Source of the DNA: Bacteroidales bacterium
GTDB taxonomy: Bacteria; Bacteroidota; Bacteroidia; Bacteroidales; Bacteroidaceae
NCBI GenBank assembly: GCA_004557035.1
Contig: SFFB01000003.1
Span: 35,446 to 99,445, forward strand
Length of the DNA: 64,000 nt
Reading direction: 5' to 3'
Each line of letters begins with the position of its first letter. Positions within the stretch are counted from its first letter, which is position 1. The position numbers were made by a program, and so were the translations under genes. A model generated the notes under the pieces. It was not told the DNA's origin. It searched no databases and saw only the letters and a program-made list of their open reading frames with translations. Below are positions 46,824 to 55,962 of the stretch, one piece after another.

Positions 46824-47894
46824 ATGAGCAATAAATTTAGAGTCGTACTTGGCCTCCTCACGCTTTGGCTGGCGTTTGTCCCCCTCCAATTAAAGGCTTC
46901 AGAAGCCGGCGGAGAGGGTACGCTTGATGTCAAAGAGGTGGTGCTGGGGCACATGAGCGACGCTTACGAGTGGCACATTTTTACATGGAATGGCCATCAT
47001 GTCAGCATACCTTTGCCAGTCATTGTCAAGGCGCACGACGGCAGTTGGCACGTTTTCAGTTCGTCGCGGCTTGCACACGGACAAAGCTATGAAGGCTTCT
47101 ATATCGATTCCGAGCAAAACGGCAAAGTCTATGAGCGACTGGCGGACGGTTCTACGGTCAAGCCCCTCGATTTTTCCATAACCAAGAATGTGGTGCAAAT
47201 ATGGATTGTCGTGCTCGTCGTGTTGTGTGTCGTGCTCGGCACAGCCCGATGGTATCGCCACCGTAAGGCAAGCGACGATGCCCCGCGCGGCTTCGTGGGA
47301 CTCATAGAGATGTTTGTCATGATGATATACGACGATGTCATCAAGCCGGGTGTGGGAGCTGACAAAGCGCTCCGCTATGCGCCTCTGTTGCTCACGGCCT
47401 TCTTCTTCATATTTGTCACCAACCTGCTCGGTCTCATACCGATTTTCCCAGGCGGCGCCAACGTCACCGGCAATATCACCATCACTTTTTGCTTGGCCTT
47501 TATCATCCTGCTTACGGTCAACATTTTCGGCAACAAGGAATACTGGAAAGAAATCTTTTGGCCCGACGTGCCCACATGGCTCAAAGTGCCCGTGCCGCTG
47601 ATGCCCGTCATTGAGCTCTTTGGCATATTCACCAAGCCCTTTGCTTTGATGGTCCGTCTCTTTGCCAATATGATGGGTGGCCACGCCATCATCCTCTCCC
47701 TACTTTGCGTGATTTTCATCACTTGCCAGTTGGGCGTCGTTCTTGGTGCCTCCCTCTCGTTTGTGAGCTTTGTCATGATGATTTTCATGAATGCGCTCGA
47801 ACTCTTGGTGGCTTTCATTCAGGCCTATGTCTTTACGATGCTCAGTGCCGTGTTTATCGGTTTGGCCCATCCGCAGCACCACCACTCCAAATAA
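46824..47894 (+). CDS. atpB: ATP synthase Fo subunit a, long form
   Basis: Subunit a forms the proton half-channels. The 356-residue protein has a signal-like N-terminus and a periplasmic extension of about 110 residues before the canonical part (GFVGLIEMFVMMIYDDVI, FVTNLLGLIPIFPGGANVTG). The essential arginine is Arg278 in ALMVRLFANMMGGH. The E. coli protein has 271 residues, and the extra N-terminal domain is usual in Bacteroidetes. It starts 16 bases after the AtpI-like gene. Confidence 0.95.
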   Translation: MSNKFRVVLGLLTLWLAFVPLQLKASEAGGEGTLDVKEVVLGHMSDAYEWHIFTWNGHHVSIPLPVIVKAHDGSWHVFSSSRLAHGQSYEGFYIDSEQNGKVYERLADGSTVKPLDFSITKNVVQIWIVVLVVLCVVLGTARWYRHRKASDDAPRGFVGLIEMFVMMIYDDVIKPGVGADKALRYAPLLLTAFFFIFVTNLLGLIPIFPGGANVTGNITITFCLAFIILLTVNIFGNKEYWKEIFWPDVPTWLKVPVPLMPVIELFGIFTKPFALMVRLFANMMGGHAIILSLLCVIFITCQLGVVLGASLSFVSFVMMIFMNALELLVAFIQAYVFTMLSAVFIGLAHPQHHHSK

Positions 47895-47996
47895 GCATGC
47901 TCCAACTCCGCTGTCGCCCGTACGGCGTCGGCCCAAGTTTGACAGACAAATTCAAAAACAGAAATAAAAATCATTCACCTTAAAAACACCACAGTT

Positions 47997-48242
47997 ATGT
48001 TACTTCTCGCTTTATTGGAAACAGCAGCACTTGCTAAGTTAGGCGCAGCCATTGGCGCCGGTATCGCAGCCATCGCAGCCGGTCTCGGCATCGGTCGTAT
48101 CGGCGACTCAGCCATGCAGGCCATCGCCCGTCAGCCCGAAGCCACTTCCGACATCCGTTCCAACATGATTATCATCGCAGCTCTTGTCGAAGGTGTGGCT
48201 CTCTTTGCAGTTATCGTCTGCCTGCTTTGTCTCTTCCTTTAA
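47997..48242 (+). CDS. atpE: ATP synthase Fo subunit c
   Basis: This 81-residue hairpin protein has two membrane helices around the polar loop ARQPEA (residues 44-49). The ion-carrying acid is Glu65 in ALVEGVALF. Positions 32 and 66, which are Gln and Ser in sodium-type rings, are Ile and Gly here, so the ring is probably proton-driven. It lies 102 bases after atpB, with an A-rich leader. Confidence 0.96.
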   Translation: MLLLALLETAALAKLGAAIGAGIAAIAAGLGIGRIGDSAMQAIARQPEATSDIRSNMIIIAALVEGVALFAVIVCLLCLFL

Positions 48243-48266
48243 TATCCTTATCAGGCACATACCATT

Positions 48267-48776
48267 ATGCAGTTGCCATCCATACTGACTCCCGACTTTG
48301 GGTTGCTTTTCTGGATGCTTCTGGCCTTTGGCATTGTCTTCGTCTTGTTGTGGCGTTATGGCTTTCCCGTCATTATCAAAATGGTGGAGGAGCGCAAGGC
48401 CTTCATTGACGAGTCTCTGGCCAAAGCCCGCGAAGCCAACGAAAAGTTGGCCCATATTCAGGCAGAGAGTGACGCCATCCTTCGCGAAGCACGCGACAAA
48501 CAAGCCGCCATCCTCCGTGAAGCCATGGCCACAAAAGAAGCCATCTTGAGCGAAGCAAGAGAAAAGGCTCAGGCCGAGGGACACAAGATCTTGGAGGAGG
48601 CCAAAGCACAAATCAATGCCGAAAGAGAAAATGCCCTGAGCAGCCTCCGTGGAGAGGTGGCAGGCATTTCTGTGAAAGTGGCAGAGCAACTGTTGCTTAG
48701 CCAACTCCAGGGCCAATCAGCCCAAGAGGCCTATGTGGAGCGACTTCTCCAGCAGGTTGAACAAGACCAGGCCTAA
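48267..48776 (+). CDS. atpF: ATP synthase Fo subunit b
   Basis: The 169-residue protein has one N-terminal membrane helix (FGLLFWMLLAFGIVFVLLWR) and a long charged helix forming the peripheral stalk. Its right-handed coil is rich in Ala, Glu and Lys. It anchors F1 to subunit a through delta. It starts 24 bases after atpE, as in standard operons. Confidence 0.95.
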   Translation: MQLPSILTPDFGLLFWMLLAFGIVFVLLWRYGFPVIIKMVEERKAFIDESLAKAREANEKLAHIQAESDAILREARDKQAAILREAMATKEAILSEAREKAQAEGHKILEEAKAQINAERENALSSLRGEVAGISVKVAEQLLLSQLQGQSAQEAYVERLLQQVEQDQA

Positions 48777-48821
48777 GTCGTCAGTCTCCAGTCATCCCAT
48801 CTCCTACATACCTATTATTAT

Positions 48822-49364
48822 ATGGATACAGGAATAGTAGCCACACGCTACGCCAAAGCATTGCTCCGTTACGCCACAGAGCAGGGCCAGGCCGAGGCCG
48901 TCTACCGTGAGATGAACCGTCTCGCCGAAAGCCTTATGGCCCTGCCGCGACTATCGGCAGCCCTCGACAATCCCGTTGTCACGGCTGCAGACAAAGTCAG
49001 CCTGCTCGTCGAAGCTGCCGGAGGCGAAGCCAAAGTCTCTGACGCCGGACGGCGATTTGTCCGTCTTGTCGTCGAAAGCGGCCGGGCCGAAGCAATGTTG
49101 TTTATCGCCAAAGCCTACGGCAGTCTCTATCGTCGGGCCAACCATGTGGTCGAAGGCCGCCTCACTGTGGCTCAGCCTTTAAGCCCGGCGCTCACGGAGA
49201 AATTGCGTCAGTTGCTCGAGAAAGAGACCCGGTGCAGCGTAGATTTTGAAGTGGTCTGCCGAGATGAGATTGGCGGCGGCTTTGTCTTGGAATACGACAA
49301 CAAGCGTCTTGACGCCAGCCTCACCCGCCGCATTGCTATGATGCGGCGCCAGCTTTCAGTCTAA
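48822..49364 (+). CDS. atpH: ATP synthase F1 subunit delta
   Basis: The 180-residue protein has the delta/OSCP signature: an N-terminal six-helix domain (TGIVATRYAKALLRYATEQG) and a C-terminal domain with VEGRLTVAQPLSPALTEKLR and GGGFVLEYDNKRLDASLTRR. It joins b to the top of F1. Its TAA stop (49362-49364) is part of the first AGTCTAAG unit of the repeat element that follows. Confidence 0.93.
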   Translation: MDTGIVATRYAKALLRYATEQGQAEAVYREMNRLAESLMALPRLSAALDNPVVTAADKVSLLVEAAGGEAKVSDAGRRFVRLVVESGRAEAMLFIAKAYGSLYRRANHVVEGRLTVAQPLSPALTEKLRQLLEKETRCSVDFEVVCRDEIGGGFVLEYDNKRLDASLTRRIAMMRRQLSV

Positions 49365-49464
49365 GAGACTAAGAGTCTAAGAGACTAAGAGAGTTTGAGC
49401 GGCCAAGCCACTCTTTGTCTTTTTGTCTTTTTGTCTTTTTTGTCCAAGAGACTAAGAGACGAAG
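49358..49464. repeat. Octamer-array element with TTTGAGCGGCCAAG core, copy 2, inside the atp operon
   Basis: The left arm (49358-49392) has AGTCTAAGAGACTAAG-type octamers. The core GAGTTTGAGCGGCCAAGCC is at 49391-49409. The right arm (49412-49444) has TCTTTGTC and TTTTTGTC octamers, and a further set of GAGACTAA-like units follows (49446-49464). It fills most of the 153-base gap between atpH and atpA, the widest inside the operon after the first gene. It could be a partial terminator, a processing site or an RNA stability element. Confidence 0.65.
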
Positions 49465-49517
49465 AGCAAAAGGCTTATAGACATTTTCATTAAAAGCAAA
49501 ACAAACAGCAAACATCC

Positions 49518-51113
49518 ATGCCAAGCAATATCCAACCCGCAGAAGTGTCGCAGGTACTCCTTCAACGCCTCAAAGACATTGATGCCCACATTCAGTTTGA
49601 AGAAGTCGGCGTGGTACTCACCATCGGCGATGGTGTGGCACGTATCTATGGCCTCGACGGCGTTACCGAAAACGAACTCGTGGAGTTTGAAAACGGCGTG
49701 ATGGCCGTGGCCATGAACCTCGAAGAAGACAACGTCGGTGCCGTGCTGATGGGCCCTTCTGAAGGAATCAAGGAAGGCCAGACCGTCAAACGCACCGGCC
49801 GCGTAGCCTCCATCGAGGTGAGCGACGAGATGTTGGGCCGCGTCATCAATCCTCTTGGCCAGCCCCTCGACGGTGGCGCGCCCATCGGCGGAGAAAAATT
49901 CCTTATGCCGCTCGACCGCAAAGCCCCCGGCGTAATCTATCGTCAGCCCGTGAGCCAAGCGCTCCAGACCGGCCTCAAAGCCGTAGACTCGATGATACCC
50001 ATTGGCCGCGGCCAGCGTGAGCTCATCATCGGCGACCGCCAGACCGGCAAAACTGCCATTGCCATCGACACTATCATCAATCAGAAAGAAAACTACGACA
50101 AAGGCGACCCCGTCTATTGCATCTATGTGGCCATAGGTCAGAAAGCCTCCACCGTGGCAAGCATCGTCAACACCCTCAAGGCACATGGCGCTATGCCCTA
50201 TACCATTGTGGTCTCTGCCACTGCCGCCGAACCGGCAGCCTTGCAATATATCGCCCCCTTCGCCGGCGCGGCCATCGGAGAGTATTTCCGTGACCGCGGT
50301 CTCCACGCCCTTGTGGTCTATGACGACCTCTCCAAACAGGCCGTGGCCTATCGCGAAGTGTCGCTCATTTTGCGTCGTCCCAGTGGCCGTGAGGCCTATC
50401 CCGGCGACGTCTTCTATCTCCACTCCCGTTTGCTTGAGCGTGCCGCCAAGATTAACGAACAAGACGAGGTGGCACAGGCTATGAACGACCTGCCCGAAAG
50501 CCTTCGCGGCAAAGTGAAGGGTGGCGGCTCACTCACCGCTCTGCCCATCATCGAGACTCAGGCCGGTGACGTTTCGGCCTACATTCCCACCAATGTGATT
50601 TCTATCACAGACGGTCAGATATATCTCGACACCAACCTCTTCAATCAAGGTTTCCGTCCCGCCATCGACGTCGGCATCTCAGTCAGTCGTGTGGGTGGTG
50701 CAGCACAGATCAAGAGTATGAAGAAGGTGGCCGGTACGCTCAAGATAGACCAAGCCCAGTATCGCGAGCTTGAAGCTTTTGCCAAGTTTTCTTCCGATAT
50801 GGACGCTGTGACGGCCATGACCATCGACAAGGGTCGCAAAAACAACCAGTTGCTCATCCAGTCGCAATACAGCCCTATGCCCGTCGAACAGCAAGTGGCC
50901 ATACTCTATCTCGGCACCCACGGCCTGCTCGCGGATGTCCCCATCGACCGCGTGCGTGAGTTCCAGGACAACTATCTTCAGGTGCTCAGCGCCTCACACG
51001 CCGATACTGTTTTGGCTCAACTGAAAGCCGGCAATCTCTCAGCTGAAGTCTGTGAAGAGATGGAGCGTGTGGCCGCCGACATAGCCGGCCAGTACGCCCC
51101 TTCAGCCCGATAA
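49518..51113 (+). CDS. atpA: ATP synthase F1 subunit alpha
   Basis: The alpha subunit supplies the non-catalytic nucleotide sites. The 531-residue protein has Walker A GDRQTGKT, the VYVAIGQK-type loop ([10 protein letters not shown]), [10 protein letters not shown] and the arginine-finger region [10 protein letters not shown]. It is full length. It starts 153 bases after atpH, beyond the octamer-array element, in an A-rich leader. Confidence 0.98.
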   Translation: MPSNIQPAEVSQVLLQRLKDIDAHIQFEEVGVVLTIGDGVARIYGLDGVTENELVEFENGVMAVAMNLEEDNVGAVLMGPSEGIKEGQTVKRTGRVASIEVSDEMLGRVINPLGQPLDGGAPIGGEKFLMPLDRKAPGVIYRQPVSQALQTGLKAVDSMIPIGRGQRELIIGDRQTGKTAIAIDTIINQKENYDKGDPVYCIYVAIGQKASTVASIVNTLKAHGAMPYTIVVSATAAEPAALQYIAPFAGAAIGEYFRDRGLHALVVYDDLSKQAVAYREVSLILRRPSGREAYPGDVFYLHSRLLERAAKINEQDEVAQAMNDLPESLRGKVKGGGSLTALPIIETQAGDVSAYIPTNVISITDGQIYLDTNLFNQGFRPAIDVGISVSRVGGAAQIKSMKKVAGTLKIDQAQYRELEAFAKFSSDMDAVTAMTIDKGRKNNQLLIQSQYSPMPVEQQVAILYLGTHGLLADVPIDRVREFQDNYLQVLSASHADTVLAQLKAGNLSAEVCEEMERVAADIAGQYAPSAR

Positions 51114-51126
51114 TCCCCATCTAACT

Positions 51127-52005
51127 ATGGCATCACTCAAAGAAGTCAAAAACCGCATATCGATGGTCACGGGCACCCGTAAGATTACGAGTGCCATGAA
51201 GATGGTCGCTTCGTCCAAGCTCCATCGAGCCTCGAGCGCCATTGAGCAGATGCGTCCCTACGAGGCCGCCCTCGGTCGCATTATGGCGTCGTTTATGTCG
51301 GGAACAGACGGTGACGGTTTGGTTTCGCCGCTGGCCGCTGAACGCGAAGTGAAGCGTGCCACTCTGGTGGTCTTCACTTCCAACTCCAGCCTTTGCGGAG
51401 GTTTCAACGCCCATGCCATCGCCGCCATGCACCACGCCATCGCCGACTACCGGGCGCGTGGCATAGAGATTGTGCGTGTGTGGTGTTTTGGTCGAAAAGG
51501 CGCTGAGGCAGCCCGTCGTAGCGGTTACCCTGTAGACGAGACCTATGTGGCTCAGACCGACCATCCCGCCTATGCACCGGCCTCTGATTTGGCACGTATA
51601 CTGATGCAGGATTATCTGAGCGGAGCCACTGACGAGGTCACCATCATCTATCACCATTTCAAGAGTGCCGGCACGCAGATTTTACGCTCTGAGCGCTATC
51701 TGCCCATTCGCCTTGAGTCTCAAGAACAGGCTCAGACCACGAGCAGTTGGGCCGCCGACTATATCATCGAGCCCGGTCGTGAAGAGGTGATGTCGGCCCT
51801 TGTGCCGCAGAGCCTCAGTCTCAATCTCTATGCCGCTTGGCTCGACAGTCTGGCCAGCGAGCATGCCGCTCGCGTGATTGCCATGCAGACGGCCACCGAC
51901 AATGCCGACGACCTCTTGCGCGAACTCCGCCTCACCTACAACAAGACCCGCCAGCAGGCCATCACCACCGAACTGCTCGACATTGTCGGCGGTTCGATGC
52001 ACTGA
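51127..52005 (+). CDS. atpG: ATP synthase F1 subunit gamma
   Basis: Gamma is the rotating shaft. The 292-residue protein begins MASLKEVKNRISMVTGTRKI and ends with the conserved C-terminal helix (DNADDLLRELRLTYNKTRQQ, AITTELLDIVGG). Length is normal. It starts 13 bases after atpA and is the last gene of the operon, followed by a hairpin terminator at 52069-52095. Confidence 0.97.
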   Translation: MASLKEVKNRISMVTGTRKITSAMKMVASSKLHRASSAIEQMRPYEAALGRIMASFMSGTDGDGLVSPLAAEREVKRATLVVFTSNSSLCGGFNAHAIAAMHHAIADYRARGIEIVRVWCFGRKGAEAARRSGYPVDETYVAQTDHPAYAPASDLARILMQDYLSGATDEVTIIYHHFKSAGTQILRSERYLPIRLESQEQAQTTSSWAADYIIEPGREEVMSALVPQSLSLNLYAAWLDSLASEHAARVIAMQTATDNADDLLRELRLTYNKTRQQAITTELLDIVGGSMH

Positions 52006-52020
52006 CGCGCCGCTTTGTCA

Positions 52021-52095
52021 TTTGTGGCATAGCGTTTTGGCGCTTTATTTGACATAGGAAATAAGAAAAGAGAGACCATTGGGCCTCTCTTTTTG
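52021..52095 (+). terminator. Promoter-hairpin element, copy E, without the repeat tail (atp operon terminator)
   Basis: TTTG (52021-52024), exactly 19 nt, TTTATTTG (52044-52051), 17 nt ending AAGAAA, then the hairpin AGAGAGACC/GGCCTCTCT (52069-52090, one A-C mismatch) and TTTTTT. The layout matches elements A-D but the CCTTATGGCAG tail is missing. It surely ends the atp operon; whether the upstream promoter is used is unknown. Confidence 0.65.
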
Positions 52096-52132
52096 TTTTG
52101 TCTATAATTTTGCGCTACAGGCGGCGATGTCG

Positions 52133-52921
52133 CTACTTGCTTTTCTCTTTTCTCAAATCGAAAAGCCAGGTGAGTCGGACGGTGATGGTGGAGTTGTTGG
52201 AGCGTTGAAACACGTCGCGTTTGCCGTTGGCGTAAAGGTCGCTCAGGCCGTAATAATATCGGCCGTCTATGATAATGTGTCCGGCGGCGGTGGAGAGTTC
52301 CAGTCCGGCACCTGCCGTGATGCCGTAGTCAAAGCGGTGATCGGCGGCCATGTCATATTGGGCGTAGAGACCATTGGGCCGGTCGGGATTGCCTTCGGCA
52401 TCGAGTGTCCACACGTCGCTGCGCTTCGAGCGTTCGCCCAAGAGGTAGCCCAGTTCGGGACCTGCTATGATATATCCCATACAGCCTCGTGTCTCGCGGC
52501 CCCAGCCCAGTCGGGCCATAAGCGGCAGACGCAGCCAGTCTTGTTCGCGGCGGTAGGTGTCGGGCAGCGGTTCGTCGGCACTGCTGCGTATGTCTTCTTT
52601 CCAGCCCAGTCGGGCGTAGTTGAGTTCGGCTTGCAGGGCGCAGACGGTGCTGAAATATTTCTCGCTCGTCAGTCGCAGTGTGAGTCCGAAGGTCGGTCCC
52701 ATTGCCATCTTTTGCTTGATTGTGGGGTCGAAGCCCACGCTGTTCATGGCCACACCTGCGTTGACGCCCAAGGCAATGCCGCGTCGCGGTTCACCGATTT
52801 GGGCTTTAATGCCGGCCGTGGCGATGAGCATACAAGCCACCGCCACGAGGCGCCATCTCAGAGCAAATGGGCGATGTGGTTGAGCCGAGGCCTCACGGTA
52901 TGAGAGAGAGTGTGTGTTCAT
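52133..52921 (-). CDS. PorT-like outer membrane beta-barrel protein
   Basis: The 262-residue protein has a signal peptide after a basic N-terminus (WRLVAVACMLIATAGIKAQ). An eight-stranded barrel-like body follows with IALGVNAGVAMNSVGFDPTI, GPTFGLTLRLTSEKYFSTV, LMARLGWGRE and GAGLELSTAAGHIIIDGRY, matching the OMP_b-brl_2/PorT family. Some members act in the type IX secretion system, but this one has no T9SS gene beside it. Its ATG overlaps the TGA of the LysM gene by four bases (52918-52921), so the two are translationally coupled. Confidence 0.75.
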   Translation of the reverse strand: MNTHSLSYREASAQPHRPFALRWRLVAVACMLIATAGIKAQIGEPRRGIALGVNAGVAMNSVGFDPTIKQKMAMGPTFGLTLRLTSEKYFSTVCALQAELNYARLGWKEDIRSSADEPLPDTYRREQDWLRLPLMARLGWGRETRGCMGYIIAGPELGYLLGERSKRSDVWTLDAEGNPDRPNGLYAQYDMAADHRFDYGITAGAGLELSTAAGHIIIDGRYYYGLSDLYANGKRDVFQRSNNSTITVRLTWLFDLRKEKSK

Positions 52922-54429
52922 TTGGCTTGAATGAGTTCGGCGCCGGCGCTGCCGCGTTTATAGTGAATGAAATAGGCCGCCGTGTTGACGAGGCCGGCCT
53001 GGCCGGGGATTTGTTCGAAGCGGATGTGGCTCTGCACCGGCTCGGCCTGCATCTTTTGAGTGGAAAAGCGTGTGCCGTATTTGCCGAGGCCTGTGAGCAG
53101 GTGGAGCCCCAGGTCGTAGCCCAATAGCGCCATTCGTGGCGTCACGTCTTGTATGGGGTCTTTGAACCAGCGGGTATATTCGCGCTCGAGGGTGGCGGAA
53201 GCGCTGCCGGAGGGGAAACAGTCGGTAAAGGCAAAGGCATCGGCGGCGTGGAGGGTGGAGGAGGAGAGAATGCCGGCCGTGGTCAGTTCCGACGAAACCA
53301 GAGCGCTAATTTTCGCTGTGGGAGCAATCGTGGCGAGTTGGCCAATGGCGTCGGCCAGTGTCTTGGCCCGTGCCGGGTCGTGGCTTTCGATGAAAAACAG
53401 GTTTTGACTGTCGGCACTCAGTCGGGGTTTCATCTCTTCGGCTGTCGAGACGTGGAGATCGTCCACAGTGATACCTTCGGCCACCAAGGCATTGCGCAGG
53501 GCGGCAGAGAAGATGAGTTCGCCCCCTACCGTTCCGCCGTTTAGGAAGATGACTTTGGGCCGTGCGAAAGTCTTTTTGAGCAGGCGTGCCACCACGGCAG
53601 CTTTAATCTCGTCGGGTGTGTTGACCATATGCACTTTAGCGTCGGTTTTCAGTCCCGGATATTTCGACGAAAAAGGCAATACCCAGCCCATGATGTCCGT
53701 CTGGCCGGCCAGACGGGAAATCTCGCCGAAGTGGTCGGGATAGAGCGGTCCGATGACAAAGTTAGGGTGGCTTTCGCGCAATTGGCCGATGGTCGGCGCC
53801 ATAGAGCGGTCGGCCGCGGGCTCGTCAATGGCCGTGATGTCAGTGTCTATGCCCTGCGCCTTGAAGTGGTCCACAGCCATGAGCAGGCCTCTGTAAAATT
53901 CCAGACTGCGGCGAGCTTCGGTTTTTCCGGAGGTAAGCGGCAACACCACGGCCAGTTTGATGTGTTTCAGTCCCGTGGGATGAGCCTCGTGCCAGGCTTC
54001 CACCTCGGCCACCGTGTAAGGGATGACGAGAAACTTGCCTTTCTTCAGGTTACTGCCGTCGGGCTTGATGTCGGGGTTGGCAGAGAGCAGTTCGTCGAGA
54101 GAGAGTCCGTAGTTTTTGGCTATGCCGAAGAGCGTTTCCTTGCGGGCCACTTTGTGCATCGTCTTCACGGCGCCGGCCACGGGAGCCTCGGCCACCTGGC
54201 GTGCCGGCACCACGATGGTCTGGCCGGCCTTGAGTCCGCTGCTTTCAAGCCCCGGATTGGCTTTGATGAGTTCCTCCTGGCTCACGCCATAGTTCACCGC
54301 GAGGCCATAAAGCGTTTCGCCGGCGGCCACCTTATGGGTGGTTTGGGCCTTGAGCGGTCCGAGCGCAGCAACGCACATCATCGCGGCCGTGATGACTTTT
54401 TTGAAAAAGAAATGCCTTAATGTCTGCAT
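52918..54429 (-). CDS. LysM peptidoglycan-binding protein fused to a periplasmic-binding-protein-like domain
   Basis: The 503-residue protein has a signal peptide (MQTLRHFFFKKVITAAMMCV). Two LysM repeats follow, at about residues 32-76 (HKVAAGETLYGLAVNYGVSQ) and 92-137 (HKVARKETLFGIAKNYGLSL). A type I periplasmic-binding-protein fold (about 155-470) then begins IKLAVVLPLTSGKTEARRSL. LysM binds peptidoglycan; the second domain resembles the amino-acid ABC receptor or LppC/LpoA type sensor. It overlaps by four bases with the barrel gene that follows. The pair may link the wall to the outer membrane, by inference. Confidence 0.75.
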   Translation of the reverse strand: MQTLRHFFFKKVITAAMMCVAALGPLKAQTTHKVAAGETLYGLAVNYGVSQEELIKANPGLESSGLKAGQTIVVPARQVAEAPVAGAVKTMHKVARKETLFGIAKNYGLSLDELLSANPDIKPDGSNLKKGKFLVIPYTVAEVEAWHEAHPTGLKHIKLAVVLPLTSGKTEARRSLEFYRGLLMAVDHFKAQGIDTDITAIDEPAADRSMAPTIGQLRESHPNFVIGPLYPDHFGEISRLAGQTDIMGWVLPFSSKYPGLKTDAKVHMVNTPDEIKAAVVARLLKKTFARPKVIFLNGGTVGGELIFSAALRNALVAEGITVDDLHVSTAEEMKPRLSADSQNLFFIESHDPARAKTLADAIGQLATIAPTAKISALVSSELTTAGILSSSTLHAADAFAFTDCFPSGSASATLEREYTRWFKDPIQDVTPRMALLGYDLGLHLLTGLGKYGTRFSTQKMQAEPVQSHIRFEQIPGQAGLVNTAAYFIHYKRGSAGAELIQAK

Positions 54430-54503
54430 AAGATAAAAGGATGTGTTGCCTGCAAAAATACATAAAAAACACCGACGGCCCCACGCGTGTCGGCATAAAT
54501 GCG

Positions 54504-54511
54504 TATTTTTG
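54504..54511 (+). promoter_or_regulatory. Candidate promoter of the PD40 gene, -7 element
   Basis: TATTTTTG matches TAnnTTTG. It lies 127 bases before the ATG at 54638, and no clear -33 box is seen. Confidence 0.35.
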
Positions 54512-54637
54512 GAGTCTGAGAGCCTTGCCCTCGGCGGTCACAGCCTTTGCCGGCATCATGAAAGCCACCAAAATAGCAGCCGGTTGCCGCCTCCTTTTTC
54601 TGACAATCCATTCTTATTTTTACATCCCTATTAACCG

Positions 54638-55930
54638 ATGAAAACCTTTACCTCCATACTTTTCTCTGCTCTTTTTGTGGCCCTTGTGGCTGCTCCCGGC
54701 GCTTCGGCCCAAAAGCGTCGAACCGTCAAGAAACCCTCCACTGTAGCCAAAACGCCGGTAGAGACCAAGTCGGCCGAGCAGCTCATCGACGAATACCGTT
54801 TTGCCGAGGCTGCCGCTATGCTGCAAAAGCAGATGGCTACGGCCGAGCGTAGCAAGAAGGCGCTCGAGCCTATGACACAAGAAAATCTGCGCCGGGCGCG
54901 TCTGGGTGAGAATATGCTGCGTGCCACCGAGCGCGTGACCTTCGTAGACAGCCTGGTGGTGGACCGCGCCGACTTCTGGACTCGTCTCGGTCTGAGTGCC
55001 GACGGAGGCCGCCTGCTCACGGCAGAAGGCTTGAAAGGCATCATCCCCTCGGTCGACGCTGCCGGCGAAGTGGCCTACGTCAACGACTTCGGCGACCGCG
55101 TGGTTTTTGCTGCCCCCGACACGGCCCGCCTGCTCAAACTCTTCACGGCCGACCGCCTGGCCGACGGATGGAGTGAGCCGGTGAGACTCGAGGGCCTTGG
55201 CGACGCCGAAGAGATGCAAGACTATCCCTTCTTGTGTGCCGACGGTGTGACACTCTATTATGGCGCCCAGGGGCCCGAAAGCTTAGGCGGATACGACATC
55301 TTTGTGACCCGTTACAATTCAGGCACCGGCAGTTTTGTCAAGCCTGAGAATGTGGGTATGCCGTTTAACTCTCCGGCCAACGATTTCCTTATGGCCATCG
55401 ACGAGACCACGGGCTTGGGTCTTTTCGTCACCGACCGCCGCCAGCCGGCCGACAAGGTGTGCATCTACCGCTTCATTCCCTCCGACTCGAGAGAGGTCTA
55501 CGACCTTTCCACAGCCACCGAGGCCGACGTCATCAGCAAAGCCCGCATCGACCGTCTGGCCGACTGCCAAGCCTCAGACAGACAGATGGCCGCCATCCGC
55601 GAGCGACTCGAAGCGGCCGGGACAGGCGAGAGCGAAGGTGCCGCTGCCGGCGTGAAATACGTCATCTCAGACCGTGTGGTCTATACCTCGCTGGCACAGT
55701 TCAAAGACAAAAACGCACGCCAAGCCGCCCAGCAGATGCTCGAAGCCCGCACCTCGCTCGAGGTGGTCGAGCGCAAACTCGACAGCCTGCGCCGGCAATA
55801 TGGCCAAAAGCGGTCGGCGGCCACGGCTCGCGACATTGTCAACCTCGAACAAAAGACTGTAAGCCTGCGCCGTGTGGTCAGTGAGCAGTCCAAACTCATG
55901 CGGCAACTCGAGAGCAGGGCCCTCAATTAA
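54638..55930 (+). CDS. Secreted PD40 (WD40-like) repeat protein with coiled-coil C-terminus
   Basis: The 430-residue protein has a signal peptide (MKTFTSILFSALFVALVAAP, GASAQ). A helical segment (EQLIDEYRFAEAAAMLQKQM) resembles a tetratricopeptide start. A region with LYYGAQGPESLGGYDIFVTR and GLFVTDRRQPADKV has the PD40 pattern (G-x-D-I-F/Y). The last 90 residues form a heptad-rich coiled coil (TSLEVVERKLDSLRRQYGQK). Such proteins are found with outer-membrane or peptidoglycan-associated systems in Bacteroidetes. No peptidoglycan-binding OmpA domain is present. The function is unknown. It is followed after 32 bases by the nucleoside phosphorylase. Confidence 0.7.
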   Translation: MKTFTSILFSALFVALVAAPGASAQKRRTVKKPSTVAKTPVETKSAEQLIDEYRFAEAAAMLQKQMATAERSKKALEPMTQENLRRARLGENMLRATERVTFVDSLVVDRADFWTRLGLSADGGRLLTAEGLKGIIPSVDAAGEVAYVNDFGDRVVFAAPDTARLLKLFTADRLADGWSEPVRLEGLGDAEEMQDYPFLCADGVTLYYGAQGPESLGGYDIFVTRYNSGTGSFVKPENVGMPFNSPANDFLMAIDETTGLGLFVTDRRQPADKVCIYRFIPSDSREVYDLSTATEADVISKARIDRLADCQASDRQMAAIRERLEAAGTGESEGAAAGVKYVISDRVVYTSLAQFKDKNARQAAQQMLEARTSLEVVERKLDSLRRQYGQKRSAATARDIVNLEQKTVSLRRVVSEQSKLMRQLESRALN

Positions 55931-55962
55931 GGATGTCTCATCATTAAATCAGAACCTCAGCC

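Noticed and set aside
52105..52113. A TAATTTTGC promoter-like sequence on the plus strand after the atp terminator
   Set aside because: No plus-strand gene follows; the next genes are on the minus strand. It is probably a chance match in an AT-rich stretch.
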